NCBI RefSeq assembly: GCF_900104725.1
Contig: NZ_LT629758.1
Coordinates: forward strand, 5,098,501-5,162,500
DNA: 64,000 bases
Reading direction: 5' to 3'
Source: Actinoplanes derwentensis
GTDB lineage: Bacteria > Actinomycetota > Actinomycetes > Mycobacteriales > Micromonosporaceae
Part shown: one piece after another, positions 1 through 7,329 of the stretch
Numbering within the stretch: position 1 is the stretch's first letter
Layout of the letters: every line of letters starts with the position of its first letter
The notes under the pieces: model-generated
Told to the model about the DNA's origin: nothing
Seen by the model: only the letters and a program-made list of their open reading frames with translations
Database searches by the model: none
Translations under genes and position numbers: made by a program

Positions 1-378
1 CTGGCCGACGAGATCGCCAGCGTGCGGGCCATCCTGGAAGCCGACGGTGTCCGCTGCAAGATCGACCTGCCGGCCGGCGTCGTCGACCCGGCCGCCGCCG
101 GGCCCTTCGCCTGGGTGGTCCGGGAGTGCGCCACCAACATCCTGCGGCACAGTTCCGCGACCTGGTGCACGGTGACGTTGCGGGCCGCCGACGGGTCCGC
201 GGTGCTGGAGGTCGTCAACGACGGCGCGCCCGCCACGGTCCAGGTCGGCACCGGCCTGGCCGGCCTCTCCGAACGTCTCACCGCGATCGGCGGTTCCCTC
301 ACCGCCCAGCCCACCGGCGACGGCCGTTTCCTGGTCCGGGCCGTGGCCCCCGCTCACGAACCCGAGGTCGTCGCATGA
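1..378 (+). CDS. Sensor histidine kinase, C-terminal part (NarL/LuxR-type partner)
   Basis: The frame is open from the first base, so the start lies outside the window. What remains is a HATPase_c module: an N-box-like stretch with ECATNILRHS, then a G-box-like NDGAP and GTGLAGLSERL. That GLAGLSER form is typical of HisKA_3 kinases that pair with NarL/LuxR response regulators. Its stop overlaps the start of the response-regulator gene (ATGA), so the two are translationally coupled. The protein would bind ATP and phosphorylate the next gene's product. The sensor and dimerisation parts cannot be seen, so the signal is unknown. Confidence 0.9.
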   Translation: MADEIASVRAILEADGVRCKIDLPAGVVDPAAAGPFAWVVRECATNILRHSSATWCTVTLRAADGSAVLEVVNDGAPATVQVGTGLAGLSERLTAIGGSLTAQPTGDGRFLVRAVAPAHEPEVVA

Positions 379-968
379 TCCGCGTCCTGCTGGCCGACGA
401 TCAGCATCTGATCCGTGAGGCTCTGGCGATGATGCTGGAGTTCGAGGAGGACCTGACGGTGGTCGCGCAATGCGGTCGCGGCGACGAGGTGCTCGACGCG
501 GTCCAGGCTCATCAACCGGACGTGATAGTTCTGGACATCGAGATGCCCGGACTGGACGGCCTGTCGGTGGCCGAGCGGCTGCCCGGCCAGGCCATGCTGA
601 TCCTGAGCACCTTCGCCCGCCCCGGTTACCTGCGCCGGGCGATCGCCGCCGGAGTCCGCGGTTTCATCCCGAAGGACGCCTCCAGCGCCGAACTCGCCGC
701 CGCCATCCGCAAGATCCACGCCGGCGGCCGTTACCTGGACCCCGAACTGGCGGCCTCCGCGATGATGGCCGGCGAGAACCCGCTCACCGACCGCGAACGC
801 GACACTCTCGCCCTGGCCGCCTCCGGGGCCTCGGTCGCCGACATCGCCGCCCGGCTGCACCTGAGCGAAGGCACGGTCCGCAATTACCTCTCCAACGCGA
901 TCACCAAGCTGGGCGCCGCCAACAGAATGACCGCCATCCACCACGCCCAGCGGATGGGCTGGCTCTAG
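375..968 (+). CDS. LuxR/NarL-family response regulator
   Basis: This 197-residue protein has an N-terminal receiver domain (LLADDQHLIREAL at the start, phospho-acceptor Asp in VLDIEMPGLDG near residue 55, conserved Lys in FIPKDAS near residue 103). A C-terminal GerE/LuxR helix-turn-helix follows (LTDRERDTLALAASGASVADIA, then LSEGTVRNYLSNAITKLG). It starts at the ATG that overlaps the kinase stop codon. A longer reading from position 126 would read through the kinase gene and is not credible. It is a DNA-binding regulator controlled by the upstream kinase; its targets are not apparent. Confidence 0.93.
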   Translation: MIRVLLADDQHLIREALAMMLEFEEDLTVVAQCGRGDEVLDAVQAHQPDVIVLDIEMPGLDGLSVAERLPGQAMLILSTFARPGYLRRAIAAGVRGFIPKDASSAELAAAIRKIHAGGRYLDPELAASAMMAGENPLTDRERDTLALAASGASVADIAARLHLSEGTVRNYLSNAITKLGAANRMTAIHHAQRMGWL

Positions 969-1004
969 CCTTCGGCGCCCGTGAAGGGCGAGCCACGGTA
1001 ACCG

Positions 1005-1598
1005 CTATCCGACCGGCCGCGGAATGAGCAGCCACCGGGCGAAACAACCCGAGTCGCCGAGACTGGTGTAGGACCAGGCCTCGACCCGGTAACCGGCACT
1101 ACGGGCCGGAATACTGAGCCCGGTGTCCGCGTCCTGCGCTGGCGCTCCGTGTTCCGCGGGCGTGTGCCCCGCTCGCGGTGCCAGCAGTTCCATCGCATAT
1201 TCACCGGCCCCGTCGCAGGCAGAACTGAAAAGCGCGAGCCGCCCACTGGGCACGTCGATGAGAGCACTGGATTCGGCGGGCGCCCCCGCGAAACGCAGAG
1301 CCGCGGCCACGACTTGCGAATAGTCGTCACCGGACGCCTGAACAACGGCGATGACACCACCGCCGGATTCGAAGACCTCCATCCAACTGTCATCCCGCAC
1401 GACATTGTCCCCACCGACCACAGCCGCCACACCACCACCGACCGCGATGCTGACCTCCGCCGGCCCCAGGTCGACGATCCGATCGAAGTATTCGTCGTCA
1501 CTCGCCCCGAGCCAGCGATCCCGAATACCGAAGTCGACAGCCAGATACGGCTCCCCGTTGCTCCAGAGCCGGCCGATATGAGTCCATTCGCTTTCCAC
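1005..1598 (-). CDS. Hypothetical protein, possibly immunity-protein-like (Imm21-type)
   Basis: This is a 197-residue cytoplasmic protein without signal peptide or membrane segment, starting with GTG (reads VESEWTHIGRLW). A repeated beta pattern around DLGPAEVSIAVGGGVAAVVGGD followed by VFESGGGVIAVVQASGDD faintly resembles Imm21-type immunity proteins, which pair with polymorphic toxins. No toxin gene is adjacent, so this comparison is weak. The ribosome binding site is poor and the gene is convergent with the response regulator. The composition and coherent sequence support a real gene; the function is unknown. Confidence 0.6.
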   Translation of the reverse strand: MESEWTHIGRLWSNGEPYLAVDFGIRDRWLGASDDEYFDRIVDLGPAEVSIAVGGGVAAVVGGDNVVRDDSWMEVFESGGGVIAVVQASGDDYSQVVAAALRFAGAPAESSALIDVPSGRLALFSSACDGAGEYAMELLAPRAGHTPAEHGAPAQDADTGLSIPARSAGYRVEAWSYTSLGDSGCFARWLLIPRPVG

Positions 1599-2014
1599 GG
1601 CACGAGTATCCGCGACGCCCGTTCACACAGCACACCGCCCTTGAAACCGCCGCCCACAACCTCCCCGCCCTCAGCTTCCGGCCCGCCCGACGACAGCCCG
1701 GTAAAGGCTCCGGAAAACCAACCGCCACAACGCAACCTTTGCGGTACGCCCGCCACCTCCCACAACCACAAGAAGATTTTGTCCGCGAGAACCGGAGCCC
1801 GATGTTCGCCACGTTCGGCGCCACCTCGCGCTCCCGGTCCCCGCAGATGTTCGGCAGAATGAGCGCCACTTGTTGACCGTCGGGAGTCAGCGGCCGGATT
1901 GACACCGGGGCGGCATGTCACCCTGCGTAGACGCCGATCGCGAAGTTGGACCCACCGTTGACGCGCGCTTCTTGCCGATGGGAGGGCATCTCTTGCACCT
2001 CCCTGCCCCCGAAC
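1599..2014. other. Non-coding stretch holding one dispersed repeat
   Basis: No credible gene is seen between the hypothetical gene and the chimeric gene. Short open frames here have poor codon composition. The only recognisable content is one copy of the ~37-bp repeat at 1734-1770. Confidence 0.5.
1734..1770 (+). repeat. Dispersed short repeat B, copy 1
   Basis: The core reads ggtacgcc, three variable bases, then cacctcccacaaccaca. A second copy lies at 17559-17596, with the same flanking acctt(t/c)gc. The two copies share about 32 of 38 positions with one single-base indel. Both are intergenic. Function unknown. Confidence 0.7.
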
Positions 2015-2764
2015 TCATCGCAGCGCCTCTACGAGGTCGGTAGCGATCTCGAAGGTCGGTGCCGCCCTTCCGGTCTCGTCTGCGTTCAGCGCGATGTGCT
2101 CGACGCGGGCCAGCATCTCCGTTGCGGTTTCCGGGTCATGGAGCGTCATCGCCAGTTCTGCGCGGTACACCAGAACCTCGACGTGGGTGACGGGGTCATC
2201 GTCGGCCTGCGGGCGGGCCAGCGCGCTGTCGAGGATGCGGGCTGCCTGGCCGGCGTCACCCTTGGAGTCGGCCAGCACGATGGCGTTCGCCAGCACCTTG
2301 GCGAGTCGTCCGGTGGGTGCGGGTGGCGGCGTGGGCATCGTGGCGGGCTTCTGGAAGACGCGGATCCAGTTGCCGCCCGGGTCGATGACGCTGAATCCGC
2401 CCAGCCCGTCGGCGTTCTTGCGAGCCCGGTCCGGCGATCCGGGTGTCACGTCGACGTGCCTGCCGGGTGCGCGGTCGAATCCCAGCAGTGACCATCCTGC
2501 GGTCTCGACCTGCCACCGCAGCCGGGGCGCGAATGGGGGCATGTGCGGGTTGAGCAGGGCCTCGCGGCGCTGCATCCACGCGCGCGGGTTGTCGTCGCGG
2601 GCGCCCTTGACGCAGAACGGCCTGCCGGTGCCGGTGTGCAGGATCGCCACTACATCGGCGACCGACCCTGCCTCCACCGGTTCGACCTCGGTCACGGGAC
2701 CGGTCTGTTCATGGACGGCGGCGTGCACCTCGGCGGGCAGTGAATGCCAGGAAACGTGAGGCAC
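2015..2764 (-). pseudogene. Chimeric ORF: phosphotransferase N-terminus joined to VOC (bleomycin-resistance-like) C-terminus
   Basis: The frame is intact (249 residues from a GTG at 2764) but is built from two unrelated parts. Residues 1-112 look like the N-lobe of an aminoglycoside/choline phosphotransferase-type protein (VHEQTGPVTEVEPVEAG, FCVKGARDD, LLGFDRAPGRHVDVTPGSPD). The HxDxxxxN catalytic loop that should follow is absent. From about residue 117 the protein is the last strand of a VOC domain (LGGFSVIDPGGNWIRVFQK), followed by the helical tail common in actinobacterial bleomycin-resistance-like proteins (LANAIVLADSKGDAGQAARIL). A deletion fusing two neighbouring genes is the simplest reading. 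Neither half has a complete active site. Confidence 0.72.
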
Positions 2765-2780
2765 AGGACCGGATTCCCCT

Positions 2781-2823
2781 CGTCGATGGTGTGCGACCCA
2801 GAGTAGGCCGCACACCATCGACG
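2781..2823. repeat. Perfect 15-bp inverted repeat (hairpin)
   Basis: The left arm cgtcgatggtgtgcg (2781-2795) and the right arm cgcacaccatcgacg (2809-2823) are exact reverse complements, with a 13-base loop. It sits 17 bp upstream of the chimeric gene start and 90 bp before the maturase remnant. It could be a terminator, the end of a decayed mobile element, or an intron target-type hairpin. There is no T-run on either side, which argues against a simple intrinsic terminator. Confidence 0.85.
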
Positions 2824-2913
2824 GTCCGACTACCTGCGCGTGGGACTGTCGTGGCATCCGGCGTGGCACTGGTGGCAGTCACTGGCCGCGGCGCCGGCAG
2901 GTCGTCACAGCAG

Positions 2914-3039
2914 GACCTCGGATACATGCCGATCCGGCTCAATCAGGTCATGCACGGCTGGGCCGACTACTTCCGGCACGCCGTCGCAAAGGACACCTTC
3001 AGCATGCTCAAACCCAGCGAGTGCCGGACCCGGACATAG
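2914..3039 (+). pseudogene. Group II intron maturase/reverse transcriptase, C-terminal remnant
   Basis: A short frame encodes DLGYMPIRLNQ, VMHGWADYFRHAVAKDTFSML and then runs into unrelated sequence and a stop. The NxxMxGWxNYFRHAV(S/C)KxxFxxL pattern is characteristic of the end of the maturase X domain of group II intron-encoded proteins. The reverse transcriptase domain, the rest of domain X (expected HFVWWRV continuation) and recognisable intron RNA structure are missing. The ~350-bp gap 2765-3111 holds only this scrap and the inverted repeat. Confidence 0.75.
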
Positions 3040-3111
3040 ATCAACGCGGTCCGGCGCCGCGGATCCGGGCGGCATACGGACGTCGGGCTGCGGGCCCGTG
3101 GGGAGCGGTGG

Positions 3112-5286
3112 CTATGTCGCTGGGGTGGGTTTGATCTCGACGGGGATGCCGTTCAGGACGCTGTTGCCGGACAGCGGGTCGATGGCCAGTTCGTCGGTCA
3201 GGATGTTGGAGTTGACGCCGGGAGTGGTCGCGGCCACTGACAGGCGGGTGCCGGGGAGGTCGTGGCCCCAGCCGTGCGGGAGGCTGGCGACTCCGGGCAT
3301 CACGGCGGCGGTCACCTCCACCGTGGCGGTCAAGGTGCCGGCTCGGGACGTCACCTGTGCGGACTCGCCGTCGGTCAGGGACAGGCGGATGGCGTCGGCG
3401 GGGTTCACCTGGAGGGTGCAGCGGGCCCGGCCCTTCATCAGAGCCGGGACGTTGTGCATCCAGCTGTTGTTGGAGCGCAGGTGGCGGCGGCCGATCAGGA
3501 CCATGTCGGCGCGGTCGCGGGACAGGGACTCCCGTAGACGCGCGGCCTCGGCGGCCAGTGGTGGCGGGCAGAGTTCCACCTTGCCGGACGGGGTGCGCAG
3601 GGCTTCCGGGAGACGTGGCTGCAAGGGGCCCAGGTCGATGCCGTGCGGGGCGTCGAGCAGGCGCTGCAGCGAGAGTCCGCCGGGGTTCGTACCGAAGCCG
3701 TCGCCGTAGGCGCCGGTCCGCAGGGCCACGTCGAGGAGACGCTCGGCGGGGTGCGCGCCGGTGACCAGCGCGTGTGCCGAGTCGGGGACCCGTGTCAGTG
3801 CCTGGTGCAGCAGGTGGTCGTGGAACACCGACGGGTCCGCGTCGTCCTGGCCGGACAGGATCAGGGACAGGCGGGCCAGGATGTCGCACTCGTCGGGGAT
3901 ACCGGGTTCGGGCGGGAGGACCGGCGGGGAGTACGCCGCGAAGTTCCGCACCGCCAAGGTCAGGAACGCGAAGTCGTAGTGGCCTTTGCGGACCGAGTCG
4001 GTGGGTGGCAGTACCACGTCGGCGTGCCGGGTGGTCTCGTTCAGGTACGGGTCGACGCTCACCATGAAGTCCAGGCCGGTGAGCGCCCGGTCGAGGCGGC
4101 CGCTGTTGGGGGTGGACAGCACCGGGTTCCCGGCGATCGTGATCAGGGCGCGGACCTGGTCGTCGCCGGGGGTCTCGATCTCGTCGGCGAGGGTGGCGAC
4201 GGGGAGTTCGCCCTTGACTTCGGGCAGGCCGCGAACCCGGCTGTGCCAGCGCCCGATACGGAAACCCTTACCGGGACGGGCGGCGCCGGAGGTGTGCGCG
4301 GCAAGGGGGAACATCACCCCGCCGGGACGGTCCAGGTTGCCGGTCAGGGTGTTGACCACGTCGACGAGCCAGCTCGTCAGGGTGCCGAACTCGACAGTGC
4401 AGGTGCCGATGCGGCCATACACGGCGGCGGTGGGGGCGGCGGCCAGTTCACGAGCCAGCGACCGAATTCGATCGTCCGGAATGCCGCACATCTCCGACAC
4501 CAGGGCGGGCGGGAAGTCCAGCGCCAGCGCGCGCACCGCATCCACGCCGACCACATGTCCCGAGACATCGCCCAGATCGACCAGGTCTTCGTCGAACAGG
4601 GTGTGGACGATCGCGAACAACAGCAGCGCGTCAGTGCCCGGAAAGATCGGGATGTAGTCGGAGGCGGCGGCAGCGGTCCTGGTGCGCCGAGGGTCCACCA
4701 CCACGAATCTTCCGCCCCGGGCCAGCAGCGCCTTGAGCCGTCCCGGAAAGTCGGCGGCGGTGGCCAGGCTGCCGTTGGACTCCCACGGGTTAGCGCCGAG
4801 AACGAGCAGGAAGTCGGTGCGGTCCAGGTCCGGAACCGGGATGATGTTGGGATTGCCGAACAGGTAGCCGCACGAGACGTGCTTGGGCATCTGATCGACG
4901 GTGCTGGCGGAGTACACGTTCCGGCTACCGAGCGCCCGGATCAGCGGCGGGACGTAGAGCCCGCCCGACATGGTGTGCGCGTTCGGGTTGCCGAGGTAGA
5001 GGGCGAGCGCCTGTGACCCGTACCGATCAAGCAATGGCCGCAAACCCTCGCGGACCGCGCGGAAAGCCTCCTCCCAGCCCACCTCGACGCCGTTGACCAG
5101 CGGACGGCGAAGCCGGTCCGGATCGTCGCTGAGCTGCCCGAACGACGCGCCTTTGGGGCAGACGAAGCCGTGGCTGAAGACGTGTTCCCGGTCGCCGCGG
5201 GCGGACACCACCCGGTCCTCGTCAACGGTCAGCTCCAGGCCGCAGGCGGCCTCACAGAGTGGGCATGTCCGGTACGCGGTCCGCAC
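3112..5286 (-). CDS. Molybdopterin-dependent oxidoreductase (formate dehydrogenase/nitrate reductase-like)
   Basis: This 724-residue protein carries the N-terminal [4Fe-4S] binding site C8-x2-C11-x3-C15-x27-C43. The molybdopterin oxidoreductase domain follows (GANPWESNGSL, VVDPRRTRTA), then a C-terminal molydopterin dinucleotide-binding domain (LIGRRHLRSNNSWMHN, SLPHGWGHD). The length suits a single-subunit cytoplasmic bis-MGD enzyme of the FdhF/NasC type. There is no Tat signal and no selenocysteine-type readthrough. No partner subunits, chaperone or cofactor genes are nearby, so it is an orphan. The substrate cannot be deduced. It is divergent from the ECF sigma gene, with about 100 bp between. 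Confidence 0.9.
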   Translation of the reverse strand: MRTAYRTCPLCEAACGLELTVDEDRVVSARGDREHVFSHGFVCPKGASFGQLSDDPDRLRRPLVNGVEVGWEEAFRAVREGLRPLLDRYGSQALALYLGNPNAHTMSGGLYVPPLIRALGSRNVYSASTVDQMPKHVSCGYLFGNPNIIPVPDLDRTDFLLVLGANPWESNGSLATAADFPGRLKALLARGGRFVVVDPRRTRTAAAASDYIPIFPGTDALLLFAIVHTLFDEDLVDLGDVSGHVVGVDAVRALALDFPPALVSEMCGIPDDRIRSLARELAAAPTAAVYGRIGTCTVEFGTLTSWLVDVVNTLTGNLDRPGGVMFPLAAHTSGAARPGKGFRIGRWHSRVRGLPEVKGELPVATLADEIETPGDDQVRALITIAGNPVLSTPNSGRLDRALTGLDFMVSVDPYLNETTRHADVVLPPTDSVRKGHYDFAFLTLAVRNFAAYSPPVLPPEPGIPDECDILARLSLILSGQDDADPSVFHDHLLHQALTRVPDSAHALVTGAHPAERLLDVALRTGAYGDGFGTNPGGLSLQRLLDAPHGIDLGPLQPRLPEALRTPSGKVELCPPPLAAEAARLRESLSRDRADMVLIGRRHLRSNNSWMHNVPALMKGRARCTLQVNPADAIRLSLTDGESAQVTSRAGTLTATVEVTAAVMPGVASLPHGWGHDLPGTRLSVAATTPGVNSNILTDELAIDPLSGNSVLNGIPVEIKPTPAT

Positions 5287-5388
5287 AGTCAGCCTCCCGA
5301 CGCTGGGTTACCGATCAGTATCCTGACACGAATCCGAGAAACACTGAAAGAACCGTATGCCTGCCGGACATGTTCGAAGGTGGACCCT

Positions 5389-5922
5389 GTGAACGTGGAC
5401 TCGCGCCGGGCGCGGTTCGAGACCCTGGCGCCGGCGGTGATCGATGCCGTGCGCCGTTATCTGGCCCGGCGCACCGATCCGGCGACCGCTGACGACGTGC
5501 TGTCGGAGACGTTGCTGATTTGCTGGCGGCGCTTGGACGAGATGCCGGAGGAGCACCTTCCCTGGGCGTACGGGGTGGCAAGGAACTGTCTGGCGAACGC
5601 CGAACGAGGCCATCGCCGCCAGTTCCGCCTGCTGACCCGCATCTCCCGGCTGGACCCGCCGCCGCAGGTGGCCGACGGACCAGCCCCGGAGGACGGCGAC
5701 TTGGCGCAGGCGATGAAAGAACTGACCGTGAAAGACGCCGAGATCCTACGGCTGTGGGCCTGGGAGGATCTGCCGCCCGCACAGATCGCGGTGGTCATGG
5801 GCATCACCGCGAACGCCGCCTCGATCCGCCTGCACCGGGCGAAGGAAAAACTCCGGGACGCGTTACGAAAGAACGATGACCTCGCCGGACATGAGGAGTC
5901 GACAGAGAGGAGACGGTCGTGA
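5389..5922 (+). CDS. ECF-type RNA polymerase sigma factor
   Basis: This 177-residue protein has a region 2 (AVRRYLARRTDPATADDVLSETLLICWRRL, where the -10-recognising helices sit) and a region 4 helix-turn-helix (LTVKDAEILRLWAWEDLPPAQIA, then ITANAASIRLHRAKEKL). The GTG at 5389 is preferred over upstream starts because gaaggtgg precedes it at good spacing and the sequence before it lacks sigma homology. Its stop overlaps the GTG of the next gene (GTGA), so the pair is co-translated. The neighbour probably acts as its membrane anti-sigma-like partner. Confidence 0.9.
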   Translation: MNVDSRRARFETLAPAVIDAVRRYLARRTDPATADDVLSETLLICWRRLDEMPEEHLPWAYGVARNCLANAERGHRRQFRLLTRISRLDPPPQVADGPAPEDGDLAQAMKELTVKDAEILRLWAWEDLPPAQIAVVMGITANAASIRLHRAKEKLRDALRKNDDLAGHEESTERRRS

Positions 5923-6536
5923 ACGACGACGACGAGCTGCGAGGGCGCCTGCGCCGCGTGGACCCGGCGGCAACGCTTGCACCGGCCGCTCCGGAACAGG
6001 TTCGGCAGCTCACGGAGGAAGTCATGTCCCGTACCACCACCCGCCGCTGGGCACTGCCCGTCGCCGCCGCTCTCGTGCTGCTCGCCGGTGGAACCGCCTG
6101 GGCGATGACCCGTCAATCGGAGGCCCCCACCGTGCCCCTCGCTCAGCCCGCATCCCAGGCCGCGTCGCAAGCCGCATCGCAGGCCACGTCAAAAACGGTC
6201 AAGCTCACGGCATCCGGGATCGCCGCGAAATGCATCGCACCGACGTCCGCCCGGCTGGCCGAGGCCCCGGACTTCGCCTTCGAGGGCACCGTCGACAAGA
6301 TCGACGACAACGTGGTGACGCTCGACGTGACCAAGGTGTTCAAGGGCGACCCGGCCGACACCGTCCAGGTCGAGCAGCAGTCCGATGAGATCTCGGTGCA
6401 GATGATGGGCAGCGGCAAGTTCGAGATCGGCAAGAACTACCTGGTCGCTTCCGAAGAGGGCCGGGTCTGGCTCTGCGGTTACAGCGGTGAGGCCGACGCG
6501 TTCGGTCTCCGCGACCTTTACGACGCGGCTTTCTGA
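5919..6536 (+). CDS. Single-pass membrane protein coupled to the ECF sigma factor (putative anti-sigma partner)
   Basis: This 205-residue protein has a short acidic cytoplasmic N-terminus (NDDDELRGRLRRVDPAATL), one transmembrane helix at about residues 43-64 (WALPVAAALVLLAGGTAWAM) and an Ala/Ser/Gln repeat linker (PASQAASQAASQATSK). An extracytoplasmic domain contains two cysteines (near residues 97 and 187). The order, the coupling and the N-terminal topology match an anti-sigma or signal-sensing partner, but the classical HxxxCxxC zinc motif is absent. The extracytoplasmic domain is not a family I recognise. It overlaps the convergent DUF3159 gene by 19 bp. Confidence 0.75.
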   Translation: MNDDDELRGRLRRVDPAATLAPAAPEQVRQLTEEVMSRTTTRRWALPVAAALVLLAGGTAWAMTRQSEAPTVPLAQPASQAASQAASQATSKTVKLTASGIAAKCIAPTSARLAEAPDFAFEGTVDKIDDNVVTLDVTKVFKGDPADTVQVEQQSDEISVQMMGSGKFEIGKNYLVASEEGRVWLCGYSGEADAFGLRDLYDAAF

Positions 6537-7171
6537 ACCGGTTCGTCCACGACCGGATGACGCAGGCCCGGGTGGTCCGCCGGCAGGTTGCGGCGGATCA
6601 CCCACCAGCTCACCGCCAGGCAGGCGGCCACCAGCGGCCCGGACAGCGCGACCCGCGCCCCGGCCAGCGCGGCGGTCAATCCGGCCTGGTAGAGCGGCAG
6701 GAACACGGCGACCCGGATCACGTACTGCGCGACCCAGACCCAACTGCCGCGGGAGTACGCCTTGAGCAGCACCGGGTCGCGCCGCCACCGGGTGCGCTGG
6801 CCCAGCACGGTGCCGACCACGATGCCGAGCAGCGGCCAGCGGATCACGATGCTGATCACCCAGGCGAGCACACTGGCGCCGTTGCTCAGCAGTTGCAGCA
6901 GGAAGAAATCATTGGCGTTGCCGGTGTAAAGCGCGATCAGCGCCGCGATACAGACGACGAAGAGACCGATCAGCACTGCGCGCGGCTTGTCGCCTTTTCG
7001 CAAGCGCCACACCGAGAGCCCGATCGCGGTGAGCACCGCCACGATCGCACCGGCCCAGATCGACTGCCCGAACGCGAGCCACCCGGCCGCGAACCCGACC
7101 GCGGGCAGTGACGCGTCGACCGCGGCCCGCCGCCCGTTCAGCAACTCCGCCAGCGATTCCGGTTGCGCCAT
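6518..7171 (-). CDS. DUF3159 family integral membrane protein
   Basis: This 217-residue protein has about five hydrophobic helices and the DUF3159 features: the LLNGRRAAVDASLPAVGF start, a FFLLQLLSNGASVLAWVIS segment, and the WRRDPVLLKAYSRGSWVWV loop. The family is actinobacterial and uncharacterised, with possible channel or transporter character. The ATG at 7171 is favoured because aaggggcggg lies ahead of it; GTG 7177 is the alternative. An iron-box-like palindrome at 7189-7206 sits right upstream, suggesting metal-dependent repression. Confidence 0.85.
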   Translation of the reverse strand: MAQPESLAELLNGRRAAVDASLPAVGFAAGWLAFGQSIWAGAIVAVLTAIGLSVWRLRKGDKPRAVLIGLFVVCIAALIALYTGNANDFFLLQLLSNGASVLAWVISIVIRWPLLGIVVGTVLGQRTRWRRDPVLLKAYSRGSWVWVAQYVIRVAVFLPLYQAGLTAALAGARVALSGPLVAACLAVSWWVIRRNLPADHPGLRHPVVDEPVQKAAS

Positions 7172-7188
7172 GTCCACCCGCCCCTTGA

Positions 7189-7206
7189 GGTTAGGCGAGC
7201 CTAACC
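7189..7206. promoter_or_regulatory. DtxR/IdeR-like iron box upstream of DUF3159 gene
   Basis: The site ggttaggcgagcctaacc is a perfect 8-bp inverted repeat with a 2-base centre. It contains the ttaggc/gcctaa half-sites found in actinobacterial DtxR-family (IdeR/DmdR) operators. It ends 18 bp before the DUF3159 start on the minus strand, where it would block transcription. The spacing differs slightly from the classical 19-bp box. Confidence 0.6.
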
Positions 7207-7239
7207 CGAGAGGCTTCGGTACGGAACACCGAGGGTCCC

Positions 7240-7301
7240 GTGCCAGTCACGCGAGGTGGGACCGGGTCCGGGCCGACTCGCGGCCGCCGGGTGCGAATGC
7301 G
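7240..7301 (+). repeat. Dispersed ~65-bp repeat A, copy 1 (forward)
   Basis: The copy reads gtgccagtcacgcgaggtgg and ends with cgcggccgccgggtgcgaatgcg-like sequence. It lies between the protease 3' end and the DUF3159 start. The 14-mer gcgatggtcaccgt occurs next to it twice (7299-7312 and 7323-7336). See copies at 14100, 17613, 23458 and 28277. Confidence 0.65.
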
Positions 7302-7329
7302 ATGGTCACCGTCGGCGGCCCAGCGATGG

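Noticed and set aside
126..374. Longer start for the first response regulator
   Set aside because: The extension is Arg-rich antisense-like translation of the kinase gene; the receiver domain begins at the ATG at 375.
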